Source: JBPBPI01 sp050954885 | GTDB taxonomy: Bacteria; Pseudomonadota; Alphaproteobacteria; Caedimonadales; Caedimonadaceae | Direction: 5' to 3' | DNA: 5,054 nt | NCBI GenBank assembly: GCA_050954885.1 | Contig: JBPBPI010000170.1 | Location: 1-5,054, forward strand | Shown: positions 1 to 5,052 of the stretch, one piece after another | Position numbering within the stretch: position 1 is the first letter of the stretch | Layout: each line of letters starts with the position of its first letter | Position numbers and translations under genes: made by a program | The notes under the pieces: generated by a model | The model's database searches: none | What the model saw: the letters and a program-made list of their open reading frames with translations, nothing else | Told to the model about the DNA's origin: nothing

Positions 1-82
1 TCATCTGATGGCCGGATTGATCAATTACCAACTCAGAGATGATAAGCCATCATTAGAAAGCATCCTTAATTTGAATCCTTAA
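1..82 (+). pseudogene. IS982-like transposase, C-terminal end (cut by the window edge)
   Basis: The second + frame is open from base 2 to a TAA at 80-82 and ends in HLMAGLINYQLRDDKPSL plus eight more residues. This resembles the C-terminal tail of IS982-family DDE transposases, where a segment like NLxAGLIAYxxxPKKPSL is common (family knowledge). It also lines up without gaps, residue for residue to the stop, with the tail of the decayed transposase ending at 2517 (HLISTLLAYCFKINK...). The catalytic part lies outside the window, so I cannot tell whether the gene is intact. An alternative is the tail of another DDE transposase family such as IS5. Same strand as the next gene. Confidence 0.5.
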
Positions 83-95
83 ACGCAACTCGGGT
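83..95 (+). repeat. possible right terminal end of the first IS982-like element
   Basis: Thirteen bases after the transposase stop the sequence reads CTCGGGT. IS982-type elements tend to have short 3' tails and ends beginning ACC / finishing GGT (family knowledge, recalled). The second relic has a comparable GGT 11 bases after its stop, at 2528. The partner left end lies outside the window, so this is inference from position and the GGT only. Confidence 0.2.
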
Positions 96-287
96 TAAGT
101 TAGGCTTATTTAAGTATACTCATAAGGATATCTGTTTTTGTAGGTAATTAAGAAGCTGATCATATGATTGTGTCGCAACTTTTAAATGATTAAAGAATTG
201 TTTAAAAAGCACATTTATTTAATATTTTATAATCTACTATCTTGTGTATATTATAAGACATAATAAATATTATAGGTTAGTTAAACA
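96..287. other. AT-rich non-coding leader upstream of the exported-protein genes
   Basis: No open frame of note and no RNA gene is visible. The stretch 180-287 is strongly AT-rich and must hold the promoter of the gene at 288. A perfect TATAAT lies at 228-233, but no good -35 element sits 16-18 bp upstream; the nearest TTGTTT (198-203) is 24 bp away. A TTGTGT at 242-247 likewise lacks a well-spaced -10. The start codon has only a weak AGG (274-276) 11 bases upstream. Confidence 0.4.
228..233 (+). promoter_or_regulatory. possible -10 element of the 288-2129 gene pair
   Basis: The hexamer TATAAT matches the sigma70 -10 consensus exactly and lies 54 bp before the start codon at 288. There is no matching -35 at the usual 16-18 bp spacing. 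In DNA this AT-rich such a hexamer can occur by chance, so the call is weak. Confidence 0.25.
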
Positions 288-1724
288 ATGTTTATCAAGT
301 TTTTAAGCTTATTATTTTTTCTTAATTCTTTTGGAGACTGTTATGCTAGTGAGGAATATTTTCTTATGGGCATTGAAGTTGAAACTTCCTCAATAAAAAT
401 TAAATCTTCTGTACCAGGAATAGATTTTCCTTTTAGCCTTAAAAATAATAAAATAGCACTGTTTTGTTTAGAAGAAGATACCCCTGATAGAACTTTTGAC
501 AATGATCCACGATATACTAAATTTGGAAAAAATTTAGAAATAAGAACTATAGATGGTTATAATTATGATCAAATAAATAGGCTGTCCTCAGTTATTAGTT
601 TAATACTTAATGATATTAATCAAGAAGCAAGAGATAAAGTCTTATCTATAGAAGAATCATATTTGAATAAAATAACTGGACCTACTGATTATCAAATCAT
701 ACCTCAAAAAAAGAAAGGAAAATTTGAAATAACATTAAAGGATCCAAATTTTACAATAATACCTACTGTGAGATTACAAATATCATACCAATTGCCTTTA
801 GAGGAAATTCCAAGAGTTTTTCAACATCTTTCAAACTTAAAACATAAAGATATTAAGCCTTTTGTTGATGATTTAGATCCAACAATTGGTCTGAAAGAGT
901 CAAATTTTGAGGAATATAAAAATAAAATAAATAAACCTAATCCTACTTTCAAGGATAAATTTCTTTTCAAGACTTATAGGAGTATAATAAAAAGTGAAAC
1001 TGTTGCAAAATATTTTAAAGAAAATATAGCTCAAGAATTTTCTGCTTTACGCCAAAATAAAGCAAAAGGTTTAATTCAGATGTTTCTATTTTATTGGCAT
1101 TCACTGTTTAATGATAAAGAGGGTATGTCTAATGAAAATGGATTGAAACCATACTTAGGCATAATGTCTCGGGTTCCTTTTTCCATGCTTTATGATACTT
1201 TAGATGAGGAAAATAAAAAAGATTTTAATACCTTTTTTAATAATCGTAAAGAAGGTCTTAAAGAAGAAGCTTTCAAACTTAGAACTTATCATCCTGATCC
1301 TGAAGCTGTATCTCGTATAACGTTGTCAAATTGGTTTGATTCAATTATAGATGAAGATAAAAGAGTATATGATATAAATAATTATTATAAAGTCGATATA
1401 ATGTCTCCTCCTCCTACTCCTGAGAGAAGTTCCAATTCTATGGGAGCATTAGATATGAACAGCTCTAACGGTCATGCTTTAATAGAGGTAAGAGCATATT
1501 CTACCTTAGAACCAGGATTGACTTTTCTCAAAGACTTATCTCAATATAAATTATTATTTGAAAAAAAATTTAATGAGGAAGAGTTATCTCGTCCTCCAGA
1601 ATTAGTTCAAAATTCAGGATTGTTTCAGGATCACGTAAAAGAAAAACTTGAAGATAAATTATCTGAGTATAAAGAGTTATGTGAGTATGTTAGAAATGAA
1701 TCTAATTGGTTTTTTAAAAAATAA
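288..1724 (+). CDS. exported protein of unknown function, possible amidoligase/GCS-like fold
   Basis: A 478-residue protein I do not recognise by name. Residues 1-20 form a clear signal peptide (MFIK, a hydrophobic run, then CYA|SEE), so it is probably exported; no further membrane segment is evident. After it comes GIEVE (28-32), then LEIRT (83-87), RLQISYQ (162-168), SRVPFS (294-299) and a late HALIEVR (396-402). The order of an early GxExE, a middle polar strand and a final IExR recalls the carboxylate-amine ligase fold of glutamate-cysteine ligases and Amidoligase_2 proteins, where these acids and arginine bind metal and ATP. That mapping is inference by eye. A proline patch SPPPTPE (373-379) precedes the last motif, and the tail (425-470) is charged and helical. 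The start at 288 is chosen because it supplies the signal peptide; its ribosome site is weak. Codons are far more AT-rich than in the genes after 2719, pointing to separate origin. Alternatives are an effector, a toxin, or a lineage-specific periplasmic protein. Confidence 0.8.
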   Translation: MFIKFLSLLFFLNSFGDCYASEEYFLMGIEVETSSIKIKSSVPGIDFPFSLKNNKIALFCLEEDTPDRTFDNDPRYTKFGKNLEIRTIDGYNYDQINRLSSVISLILNDINQEARDKVLSIEESYLNKITGPTDYQIIPQKKKGKFEITLKDPNFTIIPTVRLQISYQLPLEEIPRVFQHLSNLKHKDIKPFVDDLDPTIGLKESNFEEYKNKINKPNPTFKDKFLFKTYRSIIKSETVAKYFKENIAQEFSALRQNKAKGLIQMFLFYWHSLFNDKEGMSNENGLKPYLGIMSRVPFSMLYDTLDEENKKDFNTFFNNRKEGLKEEAFKLRTYHPDPEAVSRITLSNWFDSIIDEDKRVYDINNYYKVDIMSPPPTPERSSNSMGALDMNSSNGHALIEVRAYSTLEPGLTFLKDLSQYKLLFEKKFNEEELSRPPELVQNSGLFQDHVKEKLEDKLSEYKELCEYVRNESNWFFKK

Positions 1725-1730
1725 AATATT

Positions 1731-1735
1731 GAGGA
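1731..1735 (+). promoter_or_regulatory. ribosome binding site of the 128-residue gene
   Basis: GAGGA lies 7 bases before the ATG at 1743 in an otherwise A/T-only spacer. It is a clear Shine-Dalgarno match, better than that of the larger upstream gene, and supports real translation of the small gene as the second member of a two-gene unit. Confidence 0.6.
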
Positions 1736-1742
1736 TTAAAAA

Positions 1743-2129
1743 ATGTATAAAAGTATATTACTAATGCTAGGTTTTTCCATAATAGGATACAGCTCTTTTG
1801 CATCCAGTACTGAGGTTGATTATTTAACAAATAGAGTAGCTCAAAGTTTGTATACAGGAGGTAATATCAGAAAAACAGAAATTTTAGATATTTGTAATGA
1901 AATGAAACTTTCAAAATTGAATATTGATCCGCATTTGGAATTCTTAAAGGAAGAAGAGTATGCTGATGTTCTATCTCTTATACTTGAAAATAAATCTGGT
2001 AACTCAAACTGGAAAAAATCCAGTGATACATTGCTGAACATTTTAAGGGATATAAAAAAGCATGAGGCTATACATCCTACAGTAGTTGATAGCGCATTTA
2101 TCTCTATTGTCGAAAAACTTTCTAATTGA
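1743..2129 (+). CDS. small exported protein of unknown function
   Basis: A 128-residue protein with a typical signal peptide: MYK, a hydrophobic stretch LLMLGFSIIG, then SSFA|SS with likely cleavage after residue 20. The mature part of about 108 residues looks helical and charged (TEILDICNEM, LKEEEYADVLSLILE, SDTLLNILRDIKK), with a single cysteine at 51. I recognise no family. It starts 18 bp after the 478-residue gene, has a good ribosome site, shares its strong AT bias, and no promoter is visible between them, so the two are probably co-transcribed. Two exported products from one unit suggest they act in the same compartment, for example as enzyme and accessory, or effector and cognate partner; the sequence gives no direct proof. 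Confidence 0.72.
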   Translation: MYKSILLMLGFSIIGYSSFASSTEVDYLTNRVAQSLYTGGNIRKTEILDICNEMKLSKLNIDPHLEFLKEEEYADVLSLILENKSGNSNWKKSSDTLLNILRDIKKHEAIHPTVVDSAFISIVEKLSN

Positions 2130-2280
2130 ATATATGAAAGCTTTTATGAAAGCAATTTCAACCTATTCCGCCATGTCGTAAGCGCATATTAACATGCTAG
2201 GAGAATATGACTTTTCAAATGAAAAACTTACTCCTTTAGTATTCGTTTCCCGAAATTAAAAGTTTAAAACATCTCTAAAA
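2130..2280. other. non-coding stretch between the exported pair and the transposase relic
   Basis: Stops occur in all three + frames. A weak hairpin, GCTTT/AAAGC with a TATG loop (2140-2153), follows the stop of the small gene; it lacks a T tract, so I do not call it a terminator. The frame of the downstream transposase relic can be followed leftward through stops at 2179-2181 and 2257-2259, but the residues there do not resemble a transposase to me. Confidence 0.4.
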
Positions 2281-2528
2281 TGTGAAAGATGGAAGATCAT
2301 AAAATCAAAGCTCATGTTTTGGATGGAAAAAATCCTGCTACGCAAAAGAGGTGTGATTGAATCTGTCTTTCATGTGTTAAAAAATGGGTTTGAGCTTGAA
2401 CATATCAGACATTGATTATTGGCCAATGCTGTTGTTCATCTCATCTCAACACTCCTCGCTTACTGCTTCAAAATTAACAAACTTGCTATCAAATTTAATT
2501 TTCTAATCCAAAACTGACATACATAGGT
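2161..2528 (+). mobile_element. possible internally deleted IS982-family relic with ACCTAT/ATAGGT ends
   Basis: The transposase tail at 2281-2517 is followed 11 bases later by ATAGGT (2523-2528). Its reverse complement, ACCTAT, occurs at 2161-2166 on the left. If these are the IS ends, the relic is 368 bp, far below the roughly 1 kb of complete IS982 elements, so most of the transposase is deleted. Only six bases match cleanly at the ends and I see no convincing target-site duplication, so the left boundary is tentative. Confidence 0.35.
2281..2517 (+). pseudogene. IS982-family transposase, decayed C-terminal fragment
   Basis: Reading from 2281 gives CERWKIIKSKL, MFWMEKILLRKRGVIESVF, HVLKNGFELEHIRH, a TGA stop at 2413-2415, then LLANAVVHLISTLLAYCF and more to a TGA at 2515-2517. 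This matches the pattern of IS982-family transposase C-termini (KILLRKRxxIExVxxxLKN...EHxRHRS...), in which the glutamate after the arginines is the last acid of the DDE triad. The internal TGA stands where the family usually has an arginine codon (RHRS), consistent with a single CGA-to-TGA change. The N-terminal two thirds are missing or unrecognisable. The gene is dead. Its final 26 residues align without gaps with the transposase end at 1-82. Confidence 0.75.
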
Positions 2529-2718
2529 TGCAAGTCTAGAAAAAGTAACCGTAAAACAGTTATTTAATCAACATTGTTATAACAGTATTTTATATTACGG
2601 GTACACCCAAATAGGACAATACTTAACGAACAGAATTACATCAAATAAGTGTTTATTTTAGGTAACATTGTTGTTAATATACATAAATTATGCAGAGCAC
2701 ACTTAAAAGAAACACTTT
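2529..2718. other. AT-rich region upstream of the resolvase, candidate res/operator region
   Basis: No open frame is visible. It holds two dyads: TGTTATAACA (2575-2584, a perfect 10-bp palindrome) and TAACATTGTTGTTA (2663-2676, 5-bp arms). They carry copies of AACATTGTT at 2570-2578 and 2664-2672, 94 bp apart. AACAGTTATTT (2555-2565) and AACAGTATTTT (2581-2591) are also similar. Serine resolvases commonly bind a multi-site res region of about this size just upstream of their own gene and repress it there (family knowledge). I cannot assign subsites with confidence, and no well-spaced promoter is obvious. Confidence 0.35.
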
Positions 2719-3312
2719 ATGACCAAAATCGGCTACGCACGAACATCAACGGTCGAACAAAATCTGGATTCCCAGATGATAGCACTTAAAGCCGCAAATT
2801 GTGACATTATCCGCAGTGAGCAAAAAAGTGGCACCACGCTGACAGATCGAAAAGAGCTCAATACGATTTTAGAGTTCATTCACAAGGATGAGTATCTGGT
2901 TGTCACGCGCATCGATAGACTTGCCCGCTCTTTGAGAGATTTACAGCTTATCGTCGATCGACTTAAAACAAAAGGGGCGCACCTCATCGCTCTAGAACAA
3001 CCTGTCGACACGTCTACAGCAACGGGGAAAGCGTTCTTTGACATGTTGGGTGTCTTTGCTGAGTTTGAGACAAATCTGCGGCGCGAACGCCAAGCTGACG
3101 GGATTGCCGCTGCTAAAAGTAAGGGAATTTACAAAGGTAGACCGCCTTCTATATGTCAAAATAAGATTAGACAGCATTTACGAGAAGGTAAAAGACCCAC
3201 GCAAATTGCCAGAGAGTTAGACATATCAAGAGGCACAATTTATAAGGTCAAACAATTAATGGCTTTAAACACTGATATAATATCTTATAATGAAGAAACA
3301 AAACTGACCTGA
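2719..3312 (+). CDS. serine recombinase of the resolvase/invertase family
   Basis: A 197-residue protein of the usual length for small serine recombinases. The N-terminal catalytic domain (1-135) has YARTSTVEQNLDSQ with the nucleophile Ser10 and Arg8, followed by TRIDRLARS (63-71) supplying the conserved Asp66, Arg67 and Arg70. Then come the LIALEQPVDTSTATGKAFF segment (89-107) and the E helix with EFETNLRRERQADGIAAAKSKG. A GRPPS hinge (140-144) leads to a C-terminal helix-turn-helix, RPTQIARELDISRGTIYKV (159-177). It cuts and rejoins DNA through a phosphoserine link; known relatives resolve cointegrates, invert segments, or resolve plasmid dimers. All key residues are present, so it is probably active. 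The last 15 or so residues lie outside the domain and are AT-rich. The start at 2719 fits the family N-terminus although the ribosome site (AAAAGAAA) is poor. The Rpn gene follows after 11 bp. Confidence 0.93.
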   Translation: MTKIGYARTSTVEQNLDSQMIALKAANCDIIRSEQKSGTTLTDRKELNTILEFIHKDEYLVVTRIDRLARSLRDLQLIVDRLKTKGAHLIALEQPVDTSTATGKAFFDMLGVFAEFETNLRRERQADGIAAAKSKGIYKGRPPSICQNKIRQHLREGKRPTQIARELDISRGTIYKVKQLMALNTDIISYNEETKLT

Positions 3313-3323
3313 GAGAATGAACG

Positions 3324-4220
3324 ATGACCGACATTATTGATTTGCAAAAACATAAGCCACAAGACTATGAAGCTCGTTTCTTTAATCCGCGGAATGATGT
3401 GGCGTTTAAAAAAGTCTTCCAGCATGAAGCTTTGACCTTGAGCTTTCTCAATTCTACTTTGCGGTTAACAGGCGATCGGCAAATTCAGTCAATTGAGTTT
3501 TTACCAACAGAACAACTGCCCATGACAGCTGAATCAAAGAAGTCGATCCTGGATGTGCTGTGTACCGATCATCGAGGATTCAAATACATCATCGAGGTGC
3601 AGAATAAATATATGAGTAATTATATTCGGCGTGCCCAATATTATGTAGCCCATCTCTATGCGAACCAATTGGAGAATGCGGGTAACTATCTTCAGCTGAA
3701 GCCTGTGACATTGCTCAGCTTATTGAACCATACGGTATTTCCTGAACAAGTCAGGTACCTTAGCTATCACCAGAATATCGAACAAGAGACACAAACCAGC
3801 TATTTGAATGACATGTCTTATGCCTTTGTCGAGTTACCAAAGTTCACAAAAACATTAGAAGAGTTGATAACAGATGAAGATCATTGGATCTATATGATGA
3901 AACATGCACCAGAGATGAGAGAAGCACCCGAGGATGCGCCAGACGCTGTAAAACAGGCCTATGATATCCTAGAAAAGCATACGTGGACACGGGATGAGCG
4001 GCTGGCTTATGAAAGAGCGAAGATTGGCCTCATGGATGATCTTGATATCATGGAGACTGCGAGAAATGAAGGTGAGCAAATTGGTATGGCTAAAGGCGAA
4101 CAAAGATTGTTGGAAGAAAAACAGGCGATTGCCAACAAATTGATACAACAAGGTATGCGGGTTCAAGAAGTTGCTGAATTAATCGGACTTTCTGTTGAGC
4201 AACTCAAGTCTTCTCTTTAA
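3324..4220 (+). CDS. Rpn family / PD-(D/E)XK nuclease family transposase-like protein
   Basis: A 298-residue protein with the hallmark start of the PDDEXK_2 (Rpn/YhgA-like) family, ARFFNPRNDVAFKKVFQ (17-33). The nuclease core is ILDVLCTD (75-82, Asp77) and KYIIEVQNK (87-95, Glu91 and Gln93), then YIRRAQYYVAHLYANQL (100-116). Members characterised in E. coli are DNA endonucleases that promote RecA-independent recombination (family knowledge). The C-terminal third is typical too: a charged helix with MAKGEQRLLEEKQ (255-267), then a small helical segment QGMRVQEVAELIGLSVEQL (276-294) of helix-turn-helix character. The catalytic residues are intact and the length is normal. It begins 11 bp after the resolvase stop; its Shine-Dalgarno GAGAG overlaps that stop, suggesting one mRNA. 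Its TAA shares the TTAA at 4217-4220 with the stop of the opposing lipoprotein gene. Confidence 0.9.
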   Translation: MTDIIDLQKHKPQDYEARFFNPRNDVAFKKVFQHEALTLSFLNSTLRLTGDRQIQSIEFLPTEQLPMTAESKKSILDVLCTDHRGFKYIIEVQNKYMSNYIRRAQYYVAHLYANQLENAGNYLQLKPVTLLSLLNHTVFPEQVRYLSYHQNIEQETQTSYLNDMSYAFVELPKFTKTLEELITDEDHWIYMMKHAPEMREAPEDAPDAVKQAYDILEKHTWTRDERLAYERAKIGLMDDLDIMETARNEGEQIGMAKGEQRLLEEKQAIANKLIQQGMRVQEVAELIGLSVEQLKSSL

Positions 4221-4639
4221 AAGTTTTCTTCATTAGAAAATTTCACGCAATCCAAAATGACTTGAGGCTGTTGATCACTATTCTCAACCACCAACAATTC
4301 AACGGGTGTTGCAATACCATATTTTCTCAAGTCTGCTTGTAGCTTGTTAAAAACAACATTGATAGAAGGTGGTTTGATCGTAGTAATGATTTGATCGGCA
4401 TGGGCGATCACGTAGAAGAACTCAGGCGAAGGACGTCGATGATCCACGGGATACACAAGTTGTTTTCGCCATCCTTTTGATGGCAATGTTGAGGTGATCA
4501 CGCTGTTAGCATGAGGGGGTGCTGTTGAGAGGAAATTGATCGGATCAACATCCTCTGTCAAAGAGACTTGTGGGGGTTGTGGTGCAGACGAACACCCCAC
4601 AACCAAAACACAAACAACAGCAATCAATAGTTTAATCAT
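4217..4639 (-). CDS. Cag12-like type IV secretion lipoprotein
   Basis: A 140-residue lipoprotein when started at the ATG at 4639. This start gives a compact lipoprotein signal, MIKLLIAVVCVLVVGC, with lipobox VVGC and Cys16 as the lipidated residue. It is preceded by GAGG six bases upstream and overlaps the end of the coupling-protein frame. A start at 4681 would add 14 residues before the signal and is less likely. After a proline-rich linker (APQPPQV) the mature part contains a GWRKQLVYPVDH segment and PSPEFFYVIAHAD (70-82), followed by an amphipathic segment, VFNKLQADLRKYG. The PEFFYxxAHAD pattern recalls the Cag12 family found in conjugative and T4SS loci (recognition from memory, moderate certainty). 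Such lipoproteins are thought to sit at the outer membrane and stabilise the core complex. Position directly after a VirD4-type fragment supports a T4SS role. The frame is intact, but downstream T4SS genes are absent because the resolvase-Rpn module begins at its stop. Confidence 0.68.
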   Translation of the reverse strand: MIKLLIAVVCVLVVGCSSAPQPPQVSLTEDVDPINFLSTAPPHANSVITSTLPSKGWRKQLVYPVDHRRPSPEFFYVIAHADQIITTIKPPSINVVFNKLQADLRKYGIATPVELLVVENSDQQPQVILDCVKFSNEENF

Positions 4640-4645
4640 AGTTGA

Positions 4646-4649
4646 CCTC
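4646..4649 (-). promoter_or_regulatory. ribosome binding site deciding the lipoprotein start at 4639
   Basis: On the minus strand GAGG stands six bases before the ATG at 4637-4639, inside the last codons of the coupling-protein frame. This favours the internal start, which yields a proper lipoprotein signal, over the more distant in-frame ATG at 4681. The ATGATTAA overlap with the upstream stop suggests translational coupling. Confidence 0.55.
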
Positions 4650-4888
4650 ACTCTTGTCATCAAATTGAACCGCAAGCTCACCTTGGCTTAAAGCCAAGAT
4701 TAAGTTTTGTTGGCTGGGAAGGCTTGTTCTACTGGCGTGCTTTTGCAATGTGGGCGATAACGTGATGAGTTTATCCATGAAATACCGATCCTTAAAATAG
4801 AGAGCTTTCCCGCAACGAATGGGATTTTCACCATTCAGCAAGACAATCTCCTCGTTAAAAGCCAGTTGTTTCAACTCTTGGGGTAGCA

Positions 4889-4994
4889 TTAAGGCGCGTT
4901 TGGCCTCGCTTTCTGACTGACCACGAGACACAGATGTCTTTTGACTGTTTCTACTTTTGGGTTCGTCGTTGCAAAGGTACGAAACGCGCCTTAA
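4889..4994. repeat. 13-bp perfect inverted repeat at the broken end of virD4
   Basis: TTAAGGCGCGTTT at 4889-4901 is repeated exactly in reverse complement, AAACGCGCCTTAA, at 4982-4994, with 80 bp between the arms. The match does not extend on either side. The left arm lies in the conserved KRALM codons of the coupling-protein fragment; the right arm lies where similarity to the family has ended. A chance perfect match of this length so close together is unlikely. Confidence 0.6.
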
Positions 4995-4998
4995 GAAT

Positions 4999-5052
4999 TT
5001 ATGTTACTTTATAATCTGTCGCTGCATTTAAAAATTGCTTGAGTTTGATTTC
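4999..5052 (-). CDS. possible C-terminal end of a further minus-strand gene (partial)
   Basis: On the minus strand a frame enters from the window edge, reads EIKLKQFLNAATDYKVT and stops at a TAA at 5001-4999. It is not in frame with the coupling-protein fragment, which begins just downstream. The piece is too short to identify. It could be the end of a real gene now fused against the virD4 breakpoint, or chance, since a 17-codon open stretch is not remarkable. Confidence 0.2.
   Translation of the reverse strand, partial: EIKLKQFLNAATDYKVT

Larger units (their letters stand above)
4632..5003 (-). pseudogene. virD4: VirD4/TraG-type coupling protein, C-terminal fragment
   Basis: On the minus strand this frame is open from just after a TAA (5006-5004) to the TAA at 4634-4632. 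It contains NSQKTSVSRGQSESEA, then RALMLPQELKQL, EEIVLLNGENPIRCGKALYF and KDRYFMDKL. The sequence ALMLPQEL, followed by a strand on the theme 'E-I-hydrophobic-x-x-G-x-x-P-I' and an aromatic 'Y-F-K-D', is the usual end of T4SS coupling ATPases, which recruit substrates to the secretion channel at the inner membrane. Full-length members have more than 500 residues, so the Walker motifs and most of the ATPase are missing. A GTG at 4931 could start a 99-residue product, but that would be only the tail. The recognisable similarity begins around 4960; the few codons upstream of it (HKFLRRVSYLCND) do not look like the family, placing the breakpoint near 4965-5003. It overlaps the lipoprotein start by 8 bases (ATGATTAA), as in an intact T4SS operon. 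Confidence 0.65.

Noticed and set aside
198..233. TTGTTT ... TATAAT as a full sigma70 promoter
   Set aside because: The spacer is 24 bp, well outside the usual range; only the -10 hexamer is kept, at low confidence.
1841..2041. 66-codon minus-strand open frame
   Set aside because: It lies wholly within the well-supported exported 128-residue gene, has no ribosome site of note and encodes nothing recognisable.
2140..2153. Hairpin GCTTT-TATG-AAAGC after the small exported gene
   Set aside because: A five-base stem with no following T tract is too weak for an intrinsic terminator.
2992..3220. Open frames on both strands inside the resolvase gene
   Set aside because: They are shadows of the resolvase, whose catalytic motifs fix the true frame.
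3969..4166. 65-codon minus-strand open frame inside the Rpn gene
   Set aside because: It is antisense to a conserved family C-terminus and has no independent support.
4224..4240. TTTTC/GAAAA hairpin near the convergent stops
   Set aside because: It is an all but AT-only five-base stem inside the lipoprotein coding region, with no T tract on either strand; likely chance.
4640..4681. Longer lipoprotein starting at the ATG at 4681
   Set aside because: It would put 14 charged/polar residues before a perfect lipoprotein signal; the start at 4639 has a GAGG at good spacing.
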